Part shown: piece after piece, positions 7,722-17,593 of the stretch
Numbering within the stretch: the stretch's first letter is position 1
Layout of the letters: each line of letters begins with the position of its first letter
The notes under the pieces: generated by a model
The model's database searches: none
What the model was told of the DNA's origin: nothing
Seen by the model: the letters and a program-made list of their open reading frames with translations, nothing else
From: Mycobacterium sp. 852013-51886_SCH5428379
GTDB lineage: Bacteria; Actinomycetota; Actinomycetes; Mycobacteriales; Mycobacteriaceae
Direction of reading: 5' to 3'
DNA length: 64,000 nucleotides
Assembly (NCBI RefSeq): GCF_001665575.1
Contig: NZ_LZSU01000034.1
Location: 1 to 64,000 of the forward strand
Position numbers and translations under genes: made by a program

Positions 7722-9438
7722 TCATCTGACCGCCCTGTTCGGCAGCGCGGTGGGCATGCTCCCGACGGCGCCCGCGCGGTCCTACGAGTTGTTCACCGAG
7801 ATCACCAACTACGACGAATCCGCGTGCGACGCGTGGGTCGGGCGGATCCGGTGCGGGGACCGGGAGCGGGTCACGCTGTTCCGGGCCTGGTTCTCGCGGT
7901 CCAACTTCGGACGGCTGGCCGGTTCGGCGGAAGTCACCATGAACGCCGTGGGCGCGAGGGTCCCGATCGGTGGCATCTTCGGCGCCGACATCAGTTACCC
8001 CGTCCTGTCCCCGCTGGCGCTCACGCTCGGCTTCGCCGTGCGTGAGGCGGCCGAGGGCAACCACGCCGACGCGATGGAGGCACTCGACGACGCCCCCGCG
8101 GCGGGCGCCGAACACCTGGTGTCCTGGGTACGCGCGGTGATCTACGCCTATGGCGAGCGCTGGACCGACGTCATCGAGCAGGTGCGCGGCGCGGAGGCCT
8201 GGCCCGACAAGTTCCTCGCGGCCGCCGCGGGTGTCGCCCAGGGGGTGGCCGCCGCGAACCTCGGATTGTTCACCGAGGCCGACCGCAAGCTCACCGAGGC
8301 CAACAACACCGCGGTGGGCCAGGCATGTGCGCCGGCGATCGCCTGGTATCTCGCGATGGCGCGCCGGGCCCAGGGCAATGAGGACTCGGCCATGGTGCTG
8401 CTGGAGTGGTTGCAGGCCAACCATCCCGCGCCGAGGGTCACCGCGGCGTCGCGCGACCCCAACTACCGCCTGGTGACCACCACACCCGAGAAGATCGCCG
8501 CCCGCACGGACCCGTGGGATCCGGCCAGCGTCATGGCCGACACCTCGGGCCGGGAGCGGCTGCTCGCCGAGGCGCAGGCCGAACTCGATCGGCAGATCGG
8601 GCTGAGCCGGGTCAAGGAGCAGATCGAGGCGTACCGCGCCGCCACGCAGATGGCGAAGATCCGCGCCGCTCGCGGGATGAAGGTCGCGCAGACGTCGAAG
8701 CACATGATCTTCACCGGCCCGCCCGGCACCGGCAAGACGACGATCGCGCGCGTGGTGGCCAACATCCTGGCCGGACTCGGGGTGATCGCCGAACCGAAAC
8801 TCGTCGAGACCTCGCGCAAGGATTTCGTCGCCGAGTACGAAGGTCAGTCCGCGGTGAAGACCGCCCGCACCATCGACCGCGCCGTGGGCGGCGTGCTGTT
8901 CATCGACGAGGCGTACACGCTCGTGCAGGAACGAGACGGGCGGACCGACCCGTTCGGCACCGAGGCGCTGGACACGCTGCTGGCCCGCATGGAGAACGAC
9001 CGCGACCGGCTGGTGGTCATCATCGCCGGCTACAGCGCCGACATCGACCGCCTGCTGGAGGTCAACGACGGTCTGCGGTCCCGGTTCGCCAACCGCATCG
9101 AGTTCGACTCCTACTCGGCCGAGGAGATCGTCGATATCGCGAAAGTGATTGCGCAGGCCAATGATTCGATCGTCAGCGACGAGGCGGCCAAGCGGGTGCT
9201 GGAGGCCGCGACGCTGTTGAGTCAGCGTTCGCTCGGCGACAAGCCGGCGCTCGACATCGCCGGCAACGGTCGCTATGCCCGGCAGCTGGTCGAGGCCGGC
9301 GAACAGGCGCGCGACATGCGGCTGGCCCGGTCGCTGGACTTCGAAAACCTGGGCGTCGACCAGCTCAGCGAGATCAGCGGTGACGACATGGCGGCGGCGA
9401 TCGCCTCGGTGCACGCCCGACTGAATGTGAGCGGGTGA
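7714..9438 (+). CDS. eccA1: EccA1, CbxX/CfqX-type AAA+ ATPase
   Basis: A 574-residue protein, matching the 573 residues of M. tuberculosis EccA1. The N-terminal half (about 1-280) is a TPR-like helical substrate-recognition domain. The C-terminal half is an AAA+ ATPase with Walker [10 protein letters not shown] near residue 336, Walker [11 protein letters not shown] near 393 and an arginine-finger SRFANRIEF segment near 455. EccA is the cytosolic ATPase proposed to handle chaperone-substrate complexes. The ATG at 7714 ([10 protein letters not shown]) overlaps the espH stop. A longer in-frame reading from 7612 lies inside espH. Confidence 0.95.
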   Translation: MSDHLTALFGSAVGMLPTAPARSYELFTEITNYDESACDAWVGRIRCGDRERVTLFRAWFSRSNFGRLAGSAEVTMNAVGARVPIGGIFGADISYPVLSPLALTLGFAVREAAEGNHADAMEALDDAPAAGAEHLVSWVRAVIYAYGERWTDVIEQVRGAEAWPDKFLAAAAGVAQGVAAANLGLFTEADRKLTEANNTAVGQACAPAIAWYLAMARRAQGNEDSAMVLLEWLQANHPAPRVTAASRDPNYRLVTTTPEKIAARTDPWDPASVMADTSGRERLLAEAQAELDRQIGLSRVKEQIEAYRAATQMAKIRAARGMKVAQTSKHMIFTGPPGTGKTTIARVVANILAGLGVIAEPKLVETSRKDFVAEYEGQSAVKTARTIDRAVGGVLFIDEAYTLVQERDGRTDPFGTEALDTLLARMENDRDRLVVIIAGYSADIDRLLEVNDGLRSRFANRIEFDSYSAEEIVDIAKVIAQANDSIVSDEAAKRVLEAATLLSQRSLGDKPALDIAGNGRYARQLVEAGEQARDMRLARSLDFENLGVDQLSEISGDDMAAAIASVHARLNVSG

Positions 9439-9442
9439 GCAG

Positions 9443-10930
9443 ATGGCCGGCTTCCGTCTCACCACCAAGGTCCAGGTCAGCGGCTGGCGTTTCCTGCTGC
9501 GCCGGGTCGAGCACGCGATCGTGCGGCGCGACACCCGGATGTTCGACGATCCGCTGCAGTTCTACAGCCGCGCGGTGATGGCGGGCATGATCATCGCGGT
9601 CCTGATCTGCCTGGGCGCCGCGCTGCTGGCCTACTTCAAACCGCTGGGCAAGCGCGGCAGCGACACCCTGCTCGTCGACCGGTCGACCAACCAGCTCTAC
9701 GTCGTCATGCCGGACAACGGTGAACTGCGGCCGGTCTACAACCTCACCTCCGCCCGCCTGGTTCTCGGCAACGCGGGAACGCCGGTGGCCGTGAAGTCCG
9801 AGGAGCTCGCGCAGCTGACGAAGGGGCAGCCGATCGGAATCCCGGGAGCGCCCTACGCGACCCCCGTCTCCGGTGCGGCCGAATCCATGTGGACCCTGTG
9901 CGACACCGTGACCAAGCCGGACAGTGCGGTGCCCACCGTCGAAACCTCGGTGCTGGTGCGGCCGGTGGTGACCGACGCCACCGTCGGCCCCGTGCGCCCC
10001 GACCAGGCGATGCTGGTGTCGTTCAAGGGCGGCACCTGGTTGGTCACCGACAGCGGCCGGCATGCGATCAACATGGCCGACCGGGCGGTCACCTCCGCGG
10101 TCGGCATCCCCGTCACGGCCAGGGCGACGCCGATCTCGGAGGGTTTGTTCAACGCGCTGCCCAACGCCGGGCCGTGGCAGCTGCCGCTCATCCCGCGCGC
10201 GGGTGAACCGAACGCCTCGGGGCTGGCGCCGAACCTGGTCATCGGCTCGGTGTTCGTCACCGTCTCCGAGTCCGACGAACAGCAGCACTACGTGGTGCTG
10301 CCCGACGGGGTGGCCCGCGTCAACGACACCACCGCCGCCGCACTGCGCGCCACCAACTCCTACGGGCTGGTCGAGCCGCCGATGGTGGAGGCCAGTGTGG
10401 TGGCACGTATCCCCGAACAGGTCTACGTATCACCGCTACCGGACAAGGCGCTCGACATCCTGTTGCGCGAGGAGGATCCGACGCTGTGCTGGTCGTGGCA
10501 GCGGGTCGCCGGTGACCAGACGCCCAAGACCACGATCATCGCCGGCCGGCGGCTCCCGATCGCAGTGTCGGCGCTGGGCAGCGGCATCGACCAGATCACC
10601 GGGGACTCGACCGTCTACGTCGACGGCGGGCAGTTCATCCGGTTGCAGTCCCCGGATCCGCGCTACGGCGAGAGCCTCTACTACATCGATCCGCAGGGGG
10701 TCCGCTACGGCATCCCCGACGAGGACACCGCGAAGAGCCTCGGGCTGACCGGTCCGCAGACCGCGCCCTGGCAGGTGGTCAGTCTGCTGGTGGACGGTCC
10801 GGTGCTGTCCAAACAGGCGGCGCTGCTCGAGCACGACACGTTGCCCGGCAATCCGGAGCCCCGCAGGGCCGGTGATCCCGCGGGGGTCGCCGGTGCGCAA
10901 CCGGCATCCGGTCCAGGGGGAGGCGGCTGA
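9443..10930 (+). CDS. eccB1: EccB1, ESX-1 membrane core component
   Basis: A 495-residue EccB. A short cytosolic N-terminus ([22 protein letters not shown]) precedes one transmembrane helix at about 44-65 and a large periplasmic region. Paired cysteines in that region ([16 protein letters not shown]) probably form the conserved disulfide. EccB joins EccC, EccD and EccE in the inner-membrane hexamer. The ATG lies four bases after the eccA1 stop, and the 3' end overlaps eccCa1 as TGATG, so the genes are coupled. The extreme C-terminus is Pro/Gly-rich. Confidence 0.95.
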   Translation: MAGFRLTTKVQVSGWRFLLRRVEHAIVRRDTRMFDDPLQFYSRAVMAGMIIAVLICLGAALLAYFKPLGKRGSDTLLVDRSTNQLYVVMPDNGELRPVYNLTSARLVLGNAGTPVAVKSEELAQLTKGQPIGIPGAPYATPVSGAAESMWTLCDTVTKPDSAVPTVETSVLVRPVVTDATVGPVRPDQAMLVSFKGGTWLVTDSGRHAINMADRAVTSAVGIPVTARATPISEGLFNALPNAGPWQLPLIPRAGEPNASGLAPNLVIGSVFVTVSESDEQQHYVVLPDGVARVNDTTAAALRATNSYGLVEPPMVEASVVARIPEQVYVSPLPDKALDILLREEDPTLCWSWQRVAGDQTPKTTIIAGRRLPIAVSALGSGIDQITGDSTVYVDGGQFIRLQSPDPRYGESLYYIDPQGVRYGIPDEDTAKSLGLTGPQTAPWQVVSLLVDGPVLSKQAALLEHDTLPGNPEPRRAGDPAGVAGAQPASGPGGGG

Positions 10931-13161
10931 TGACGACCAAGAAGTACACCCCGATCACCAAACGCGGGCCTCGGCTGACGCCGGGGGAGATCACCGTCAC
11001 CCCGCCCGACGACCTCGGGGTCGAGATCCCGCCGTCGGGGATGCAGAAGGCGCTGCCCTGGGTGATGGGCGGCTGCATGCTCGGGATGATCGCGATCATG
11101 ATCTTCACCGGCGTGCGTCAGCTGTCGCCGTACATGCTGATGATGCCGCTGATGATGATCATGGGCACCGTCGGTTTCATGGCCGGCGGCGGATCGGGCG
11201 GTAAGAAGGTCCCGGAGATCAACGCCGACCGGAAGGAGTACCTGCGGTACCTGGCCGGGCTGCGCACCCGCGTCACGTCGTCGGCGGCCGCCCAGGTGAC
11301 CTTCTTCAACTACCACGCCCCGCATCCGGACGATCTGCTCTCGATCATCGGTACCCACCGGCAGTGGTCGCGGCAGGCCAACAACGACTTCTACGCCGCG
11401 GTCCGCATCGGGCTGGGCGCCGAGGCCGCCGTCGACCGGCTACTCAAACCGTCGGTGACCGGTGACCTCGCCGGTCCGCAGGCCGCACCGCAGCCGCACC
11501 TGGAACCGGTCAGCCACATGTGGGTGACGAAGTTCCTGCGGACCCACGGTCTGATCCACGACTGCCCGAAACTCGTTCAGCTGCGCACCTTTCCGACCGT
11601 CGCCATCGGCGGCGACGAGGCGGGCGCGGCCGCGCTGCTGCGGGCGATGATCTGCCATCTCGCGGTGTTCCATCCGCCGGACCTGCTGCAGATGCGGGTG
11701 CTGATGGACAACCCCGAGGATTCCGACTGGAGCTGGGTCAAGTGGCTGCCGCACGTGCAGCACCAGACCGACACCGACGCCGCGGGCCCCACCCGCATGG
11801 TGTTCACCCGGCCCGACGGGCTGTCCGATCTGACCGCGCGCGGACCGCATACCGCCGACGCGGCCCCGGGCGGTCCGTACGTCGTGGTGATCGACCTGAC
11901 CGGCGGCCGCGCGGGATTCCCGGTCGACGGCCGCGCCGGCGTCACCGTCCTCACGCTGGGCAACCACAACGGGTCGGTGTACCGGATCCGGGTCGCCGCG
12001 GACGGTACCGCCGACGATCGGCTGCCCAACCAGTCGTTCCGTCTGGTCACCGACACCACCGACCGGATGACACCCGGCCAGGCCGGCCGCATCGCGCGCA
12101 AGCTCGCGGGCTGGTCGATCACCGGCACCATCATCGACAAGAACGTCCGCGTGCAGAAGAAGGTCGCCACCGAATGGCACCAGCTGGTCGGCGCGCAGAC
12201 GATCGAGGAGGTGACCCCGGCGCGGTGGCGGATGTTCAGCGACACCGACCGCGACCGGCTGAAGATCCCCTTCGGTCACGAGCTCAAGACCGGCGACATC
12301 ATGTACCTCGACATCAAGGAGGGCGCCGAGTTCGGCGCCGGTCCGCACGGGATGCTGATCGGCACCACCGGCTCCGGTAAGTCCGAGTTCCTGCGCACCC
12401 TCATCCTGTCGCTGGCCGCCACCCATCACCCCGACCAGGTGAACCTCCTGCTGACCGATTTCAAGGGCGGCTCGACCTTCCTCGGTATGGAGAAGCTGCC
12501 GCACACCGCGGCGGTGGTCACCAACATGGAGGAAGAGGCCGAGCTGGTCAGTCGTATGGGTGAGGTGCTGACCGGTGAGCTCGACCGCCGGCAGTCCATC
12601 CTGCGCCAGGCCGGCATCCAGGTGGGCGCCGCGGGCGCCCTGTCCGGCGTCGCGGAATACGAGAAGCATCGCGAACGGGGCGCCGACCTGCCGCCGCTGC
12701 CGACGCTGTTCGTCGTCGTCGACGAGTTCGCCGAGCTGCTGCAGAACCACCCCGACTTCATCGGGCTGTTCGACCGGATCTGCCGGGTGGGCCGCTCGCT
12801 GCGCGTGCACCTGCTGCTGGCCACGCAGTCGCTGAACACCGGCGGTGTGCGCATCGACAAACTCGAACCCAACCTGACGTACCGGATTGCGCTGCGCACC
12901 ACCAGTTCAGCGGAGTCCAAGGCGGTGATCGGCACGCCGGAGGCGCAGTACATCACCAACAAGGAGAGCGGGGTCGGCTTCCTGCGGGTCGGCATGGAGG
13001 ATCCGGTCAAGTTCCACAGCGTCTACACCGGCACCCCCTACGAACCGACCAAACCCGTCCAGGAGGACGGGGAGGCGAAACCGCGGGCCACGTCGACGAA
13101 CAAGGTGCGCATCCACCGCTTCACCGCGACGCCAGTGTTCGACACGGCGGTGACGCAGTGA
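10930..13161 (+). CDS. eccCa1: EccCa1, FtsK/SpoIIIE-type ATPase, first half of split EccC
   Basis: A 743-residue protein. Two transmembrane helices at about 37-78 are followed by a degenerate stalk or DUF domain and one FtsK-like ATPase domain with Walker [10 protein letters not shown] near residue 478 and Walker [12 protein letters not shown] near 595. Splitting of EccC into Ca and Cb is the hallmark of ESX-1 among mycobacterial ESX systems. This half anchors the motor in the membrane and carries ATPase domain 1. It overlaps both eccB1 and eccCb1 by four bases or fewer. Confidence 0.96.
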   Translation: MTTKKYTPITKRGPRLTPGEITVTPPDDLGVEIPPSGMQKALPWVMGGCMLGMIAIMIFTGVRQLSPYMLMMPLMMIMGTVGFMAGGGSGGKKVPEINADRKEYLRYLAGLRTRVTSSAAAQVTFFNYHAPHPDDLLSIIGTHRQWSRQANNDFYAAVRIGLGAEAAVDRLLKPSVTGDLAGPQAAPQPHLEPVSHMWVTKFLRTHGLIHDCPKLVQLRTFPTVAIGGDEAGAAALLRAMICHLAVFHPPDLLQMRVLMDNPEDSDWSWVKWLPHVQHQTDTDAAGPTRMVFTRPDGLSDLTARGPHTADAAPGGPYVVVIDLTGGRAGFPVDGRAGVTVLTLGNHNGSVYRIRVAADGTADDRLPNQSFRLVTDTTDRMTPGQAGRIARKLAGWSITGTIIDKNVRVQKKVATEWHQLVGAQTIEEVTPARWRMFSDTDRDRLKIPFGHELKTGDIMYLDIKEGAEFGAGPHGMLIGTTGSGKSEFLRTLILSLAATHHPDQVNLLLTDFKGGSTFLGMEKLPHTAAVVTNMEEEAELVSRMGEVLTGELDRRQSILRQAGIQVGAAGALSGVAEYEKHRERGADLPPLPTLFVVVDEFAELLQNHPDFIGLFDRICRVGRSLRVHLLLATQSLNTGGVRIDKLEPNLTYRIALRTTSSAESKAVIGTPEAQYITNKESGVGFLRVGMEDPVKFHSVYTGTPYEPTKPVQEDGEAKPRATSTNKVRIHRFTATPVFDTAVTQ

Positions 13162-14972
13162 CCGCCCCGAGGCAGGCCGCGGAACAGAAGGTGCTGCGGG
13201 AGGTCGTGCTCGATCAGCTGACCACCGGCGAGATCCGCGCCTACCGGATGTGGCTGCCGCCGCTGACCGACCCGACCCCGGTCAACGAACTCGTCGAGCG
13301 CGACCACCAGCGCCGGCCCCTGCGGTTCGGCCTGGGCATCATGGACGAACCGCGCCGCCACCGGCAGGAGGTGTGGGGCGTCGACGTCTCGTCGGCGGGC
13401 GGCAACATCGCCGTCGGCGGGGCGCCGCAGACCGGCAAGTCGACGTTCCTGCAGACGCTGATGCTGTCCGCGGCGGCCACCCACTCGCCGCGCGACGTGC
13501 AGTTCTACTGCGTCGACCTCGGCGGCGGCGGCCTGATGTACCTCGAGGACCTGCCGCATGTCGGCGGTGTCGCGACCCGCGCGGAACCCGACCGGGTCAA
13601 CCGCGTGGTCGCCGAGGTCAAGGCCGTGCTGCGGCAGCGCGAGCGCACGTTCAAGGAGTTCCGCGTCGGGTCGATCGCGTCCTACCGGCAGATGCGGCAG
13701 GACCCGGCCAATCCGGCCGCGGCGGACCCGTTCGGCGACGTCTTCCTGGTGATCGACGGCTGGCCGGCGTTCGTCGCGGAGTTCCCCGACCTGGAACCGG
13801 TGGTGCAGGATCTCGCCGGCCAGGGGTTGGCGTTCGGCGTCCACGTCGTCATCTCCACGCCGCGGTGGACCGAGCTGAAGTCCCGGGTGCGCGACTACCT
13901 CGGCACCAAGGTGGAGTTCCGGCTCGGCGACGTGAACGAGACCCAGATCGACCGCATCACCCGCGAGATCCCCGCCAACCGACCCGGCCGGGCGGTCTCG
14001 CTGGAGAAGCATCACCTGATGATGGGCGTGCCCCGCCTCGACGGGGTGCACAGCTCCGCGGACATCGTGCCGGCGATGTCGGCCGCGGTGTCCTACATCG
14101 CCTCGCAGCACACCGACCGCGCCCCTCAGGTGCGGGTGCTGCCGGAACGCGTCTACCTGCACGAGATCGATCCGCACCCGCCCACACCCGACGCCGACTA
14201 CCGGACCCGGTGGACGGTGCCGCTCGGGTTGCGGGAGTCCGATCTGAGCGTGGCGTACAACCAGATGCACTCGACGCCGCATCTGCTGATCTTCGGGGCG
14301 CCCAAATCCGGCAAGACGACGATCGCGCACGCGGTGGCGAAGGCGATCTGCGCCCGCAACAGCCCCAAGCAGGTGCGGTTCATGCTGGCCGACTACCGGT
14401 CCGCGCTGCTCGACGCGGTCCCGCAGAGCCATCTGCTGGCCGCGGGGGCGGTGAACCGGAACCACGCCTCGCTGGAGGTGGCGATCAAGGCGCTGGCCCA
14501 GAACCTCAAGGAGCGGCTGCCACCGCCGGATCTGACCACCGCGCAGCTGCGGTCGCGGTCGTGGTGGACGGGCCCGGACATCGTGTTGCTGGTCGACGAC
14601 TGGCACATGATCGTCGCCGCGTCCGGCATGTTGTCGCCGATGGCGCCGTTGGCCCCGCTGCTGCCCGCGGCCGCGGACATCGGTCTGCACATCGTGGTGA
14701 CGTGTCAGATGAGCCAGGCGCACCGCGCGACGATGGACAAGTTCGTCGGTGCGGCCTACGGCGCCGGTACCCCGACACTGTTCCTGTCGGGGGAGAAGAC
14801 GGAGTTCCCGTCCGCCGAGATCAAGCTCCGGAAACGTCCGCCCGGCCAGGCGCTGCTGGCCTCCCCGGACGGCAAGGAAGTGGTTCAGGCCGCCTATGTC
14901 GACCCTCCCGAGGACCCCCCTGAGGAGCCCCCGGCAAAAGATGTGTTCGCACCACCTCTGGGGGGCGGTTAG
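13158..14972 (+). CDS. eccCb1: EccCb1, cytosolic FtsK/SpoIIIE-type ATPase, second half of split EccC
   Basis: A 604-residue soluble partner of EccCa1 carrying ATPase domains 2 and 3. The Walker A motifs are APQTGKST near residue 92 and APKSGKTT near 382. Walker B-like strands are VFLVIDGW and IVLLVDDW. The last domain in this family binds the C-terminal signal of EsxB. The GTG start at 13158 overlaps the eccCa1 stop (GTGA). The C-terminus is acidic and proline-rich ([13 protein letters not shown]). Confidence 0.96.
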   Translation: MTAPRQAAEQKVLREVVLDQLTTGEIRAYRMWLPPLTDPTPVNELVERDHQRRPLRFGLGIMDEPRRHRQEVWGVDVSSAGGNIAVGGAPQTGKSTFLQTLMLSAAATHSPRDVQFYCVDLGGGGLMYLEDLPHVGGVATRAEPDRVNRVVAEVKAVLRQRERTFKEFRVGSIASYRQMRQDPANPAAADPFGDVFLVIDGWPAFVAEFPDLEPVVQDLAGQGLAFGVHVVISTPRWTELKSRVRDYLGTKVEFRLGDVNETQIDRITREIPANRPGRAVSLEKHHLMMGVPRLDGVHSSADIVPAMSAAVSYIASQHTDRAPQVRVLPERVYLHEIDPHPPTPDADYRTRWTVPLGLRESDLSVAYNQMHSTPHLLIFGAPKSGKTTIAHAVAKAICARNSPKQVRFMLADYRSALLDAVPQSHLLAAGAVNRNHASLEVAIKALAQNLKERLPPPDLTTAQLRSRSWWTGPDIVLLVDDWHMIVAASGMLSPMAPLAPLLPAAADIGLHIVVTCQMSQAHRATMDKFVGAAYGAGTPTLFLSGEKTEFPSAEIKLRKRPPGQALLASPDGKEVVQAAYVDPPEDPPEEPPAKDVFAPPLGGG

Positions 14973-15115
14973 TATCTAACAAGAGCCGCAGCAACGTGGG
15001 AGCCACGCCGCTAGCAAAGGTTCGGGGGATGCGTCGGGTGACGGATGTGTAGATTCCACTCGCCGATCGCACGGCGTTTGTCCCGCTCAGCAGGTATTCG
15101 AGAAGGAGAAGCGCA

Positions 15116-15409
15116 ATGCAACCCTTGGAGCACAACCCCGGCGCAGCAGGTGTCGGCGGACAGGTTGTCGCAAACGGCGCCCGGGGCCTGGCCGGCGGTA
15201 CGGCAGCCACCGCGGCGGTGACCGCGCTGGTGCCCGCGGGCGCGGACGAGGTGTCGGCGATGGCCGCTGCGACGTTCGCCGCGGAGGGCGCCGAGACGCT
15301 CGCGATCAACACCTTCGCCCAGGAGGAGTTGTCGCGTGCGGGCGCCGCGTTCATCGAGATCGCCGGGTTGTACGCGGCGACCGACTCCGCCAACGCCAGC
15401 ACGTTCTGA
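15116..15409 (+). CDS. pe35: PE35-type PE protein
   Basis: A 97-residue PE-domain protein preceded by a good ribosome site (GAAGGAG). It has the helix-turn-helix PE fold sequence with the LVPAGADEVSAMAAATFA core also found in PE35. The literal Pro-Glu dipeptide is absent, as in M. tuberculosis PE35. A YAATD motif near the C-terminus fits the YxxxD/E general secretion signal of type VII substrates. It should pair with the adjacent PPE68 and be carried by EspG1. A 143-bp gap separates it from eccCb1. Confidence 0.9.
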   Translation: MQPLEHNPGAAGVGGQVVANGARGLAGGTAATAAVTALVPAGADEVSAMAAATFAAEGAETLAINTFAQEELSRAGAAFIEIAGLYAATDSANASTF

Positions 15410-15455
15410 CAGGTCGACCGGGCGCGTAGCGGAGAGTCCAGCGGAGTAACAAGAG

Positions 15456-16787
15456 ATGCCAATCTCGGGTATCCCCCTTCCCCCGACCTGGGTGGCCATG
15501 CCACCCGAGGTCAACACGGCTCGGCTGATGCTGGGAGCGGGCCCCGCCCCGATGCTCCAGGCCGCTGCGGGCTGGGAAGGCTTCGCCCTGCTGCTGGAGA
15601 CCCAGGCCGACGAACTCGCCGCCAGTCTGAGCAACCTCGCGTCCCTGTGGGGCGGCACTGCAAGTGAGCGCGCGATCGCCGCCACGACGCCCACGATCGC
15701 GTGGCTGCGCACCACGGCGGCGCAGGCGATGAAACGCGCACTGCAGGCCACGAATCAGGCAAACTCCTACACCGTCGCGATGGCAACCACCCCGCCGTTG
15801 CCGGAAATCGAACAGAACCACATCACGCACGGGGTGCTGGAGGCCACGAACTTCCTCGGCGTCAACACCGTGCCGATCGGGGTCAACGAGTTCGACTACT
15901 TCGTGCGGATGTGGAACCAGGCGGCCGGCGCGATGGACGTCTATCAGGCCGAGACACAGATGAACCTGTTGTTCGAGCCCATCATCCCGCTGAAGCCGAT
16001 CGTCATCCCCGGCGTCGGGGAGAGCGGCGCCGCCGCATCGGCGGCCCAGGCCGCTGCACGTGCCCCGATGGGCGCGGCCCGCAACGCGGTCATCGCCAAG
16101 GTGAGCGCCCAGGGCAAGCTCGAATCGGCGAAGCTCGGTGCCGGACGGGCGATGGCGGTGGGGCACAAGGCCGGAGAGCAGGCACAGAGCACGACGCAGA
16201 AGTCCGAGGACGGCGCGGCCCAGCTGATGGGGTCGAGCCAGCAGCTGCAGCAGGGCATGCAGATGGGCGTCCAGATGGCCACGCAGGTCGGGTCGACGGT
16301 CGCCCAGATCCCCCAGCAGATGGGGCAGATGGTCCAGACGCCGATGCAGATGCTGACGCAGCCGCTGCAGCAGATGTCGTCGGTGTTCGGCCAGCTGGGT
16401 GGGCTGAATGAGCGCCCCGCCCAGATGGGGCTGATCGGGGCGAGCCCGCTGTCGAACCATCCGCTCGCCGGCGGATCGGGCGCGAGTTCCGGCTCGGGTC
16501 TGGTGCGGGCGGCGTCCCTGCCCGGGGCCGGCGGTACGGCGGCACAGACACCGCTGATGTCCAACCTGGTCGGCAAGGAGGTCGACTCCGCGAAGGTGCC
16601 CGTCGGGGCGGGCGTCGGACCGGGTGTGGTTTCGGCCGGCCTGGCACCGGTCGGCGGCGGGGCCGGCGGGATGGCTCCGATGATGGGTGCCCAGCAGGCC
16701 GCGAAGAGCGGGGGTTCCAAGACGGGGCTGACCGCACCGGCGCCGCTGGCGCACGACTTGAACGAGGACGAAGGCGACGACTGGTAG
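15456..16787 (+). CDS. ppe68: PPE68-type PPE protein
   Basis: A 443-residue PPE protein. The PPE domain occupies roughly residues 1-175, with the WVAMPPEVNTARL signature near the N-terminus and a WxG-like SLWGGTAS turn. The region at about 245-310 is rich in Gln and Met (QLQQGMQMGVQMATQVG, PQQMGQMVQTPMQML). The rest is Gly/Ala-rich and ends in an acidic LNEDEGDDW tail. It is the predicted partner of PE35 and client of EspG1, exported by or associated with ESX-1. Confidence 0.92.
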   Translation: MPISGIPLPPTWVAMPPEVNTARLMLGAGPAPMLQAAAGWEGFALLLETQADELAASLSNLASLWGGTASERAIAATTPTIAWLRTTAAQAMKRALQATNQANSYTVAMATTPPLPEIEQNHITHGVLEATNFLGVNTVPIGVNEFDYFVRMWNQAAGAMDVYQAETQMNLLFEPIIPLKPIVIPGVGESGAAASAAQAAARAPMGAARNAVIAKVSAQGKLESAKLGAGRAMAVGHKAGEQAQSTTQKSEDGAAQLMGSSQQLQQGMQMGVQMATQVGSTVAQIPQQMGQMVQTPMQMLTQPLQQMSSVFGQLGGLNERPAQMGLIGASPLSNHPLAGGSGASSGSGLVRAASLPGAGGTAAQTPLMSNLVGKEVDSAKVPVGAGVGPGVVSAGLAPVGGGAGGMAPMMGAQQAAKSGGSKTGLTAPAPLAHDLNEDEGDDW

Positions 16788-16876
16788 TCGTCACCACACC
16801 GACTTCCCGGTCGCACGGCCGGAAGACTCGCCATTTCCTTTGGTGAGGACACAGGAAAAGAAGGAATGTATCCAGC

Positions 16877-17182
16877 ATGGCAATGAATACCGATATTGCT
16901 GTCCTCGCCAAGGAGGCCAGCAACTTCGAACGAATCTCTGGCGAGTTGCAGGGTGTCCGCGCGCAGGTCGAGTCGACGGCCGGCGGCCTGACCGCGATCT
17001 GGCAGGGCCAGGCCGGCACCGCGGTGCAGGCGGCGTTGCAGCGCTACCAGGAGGCAGCGCAGGCGCAGGTCCAGGCGCTCAACGACATCTCGTCGAACAT
17101 CGCGATCTCGGGCACGCAGTACGGCTCGACCGACGATGACCAGGCCGCGGCGATCGCCGGCAACATGCAGATCAACGGCTGA
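16877..17182 (+). CDS. esxB: EsxB (CFP-10 orthologue)
   Basis: A 101-residue WXG100 protein. The hairpin turn is WQG (AIWQGQAGTAVQ) near residue 43. The C-terminal YGSTD matches the YxxxD/E secretion motif recognised by EccCb1. EsxB forms a 1:1 heterodimer with EsxA, whose gene follows after 30 bases. An AAGGAA ribosome site precedes the ATG. The first methionine pair (MAMNTD) leaves the exact start open by two codons. Confidence 0.96.
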   Translation: MAMNTDIAVLAKEASNFERISGELQGVRAQVESTAGGLTAIWQGQAGTAVQAALQRYQEAAQAQVQALNDISSNIAISGTQYGSTDDDQAAAIAGNMQING

Positions 17183-17212
17183 TCCAGCCGACGACCAGGA
17201 ACGGAGACACCA

Positions 17213-17497
17213 ATGTCACAACAGGTATGGAATTTCGGCGCCATCCGCGGCGGTATCAGCGAGGTCCAGGCCGCCGTCGGCGTGACCGACGGACTGCTCG
17301 ACGAGGGCAAGGCGTCGCTCGCCGCGCTGGCGTCCATCTGGGGTGGTTCGGGTTCGGACGCCTACCAGGCCGTGCAGGCCCGCTGGGACAGCACCTCGGC
17401 CGAACTGAACGCCGCGCTGCAGAACCTGGCCCACACCATGGAAGAGGCCACCGGATCGATGGAGGGCACGGAGCAGGCCGTCACCGGCATGTTCTGA
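17213..17497 (+). CDS. esxA: EsxA (ESAT-6 orthologue)
   Basis: A 94-residue WXG100 protein, one residue shorter than M. tuberculosis EsxA. It begins SQQVWNFGAIRGGI and carries WGG (IWGGSGSDAY) at the helical turn. The C-terminus (EQAVTGMF) lacks its own YxxxD motif, as expected because the EsxB partner carries the signal. In fast growers, ESX-1 supports conjugal DNA transfer rather than virulence. A large hairpin lies just after the stop. Confidence 0.96.
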   Translation: MSQQVWNFGAIRGGISEVQAAVGVTDGLLDEGKASLAALASIWGGSGSDAYQAVQARWDSTSAELNAALQNLAHTMEEATGSMEGTEQAVTGMF

Positions 17498-17509
17498 TCA
17501 CCCCGCGCG

Positions 17510-17555
17510 AGGTGGGTGGACGAGCGGGGAAGACCCCGGCCGTGTCCACCCACCT
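17510..17555 (+). terminator. Large two-tier hairpin between esxA and espI
   Basis: AGGTGGGTGGAC at 17510-17521 pairs perfectly with GTCCACCCACCT at 17544-17555. Inside the loop, CGGGG-AAGA-CCCCG forms a second stem. It lies 13 bases after the esxA stop and 38 bases before espI in the same direction, so it may be a partial terminator or an RNA 3'-end stabiliser that keeps esxBA more abundant than espI-eccD1. Confidence 0.7.
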
Positions 17556-17593
17556 TCTGCGGTTTCGCATCAATCAAGCATTGAGAGGTTCTT

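Noticed and set aside
16802..16826. Imperfect hairpin between ppe68 and esxB
   Set aside because: CTTCCCGG/CCGGAAG pairs only with a bulge and a 7-base loop. Too weak to call a terminator.
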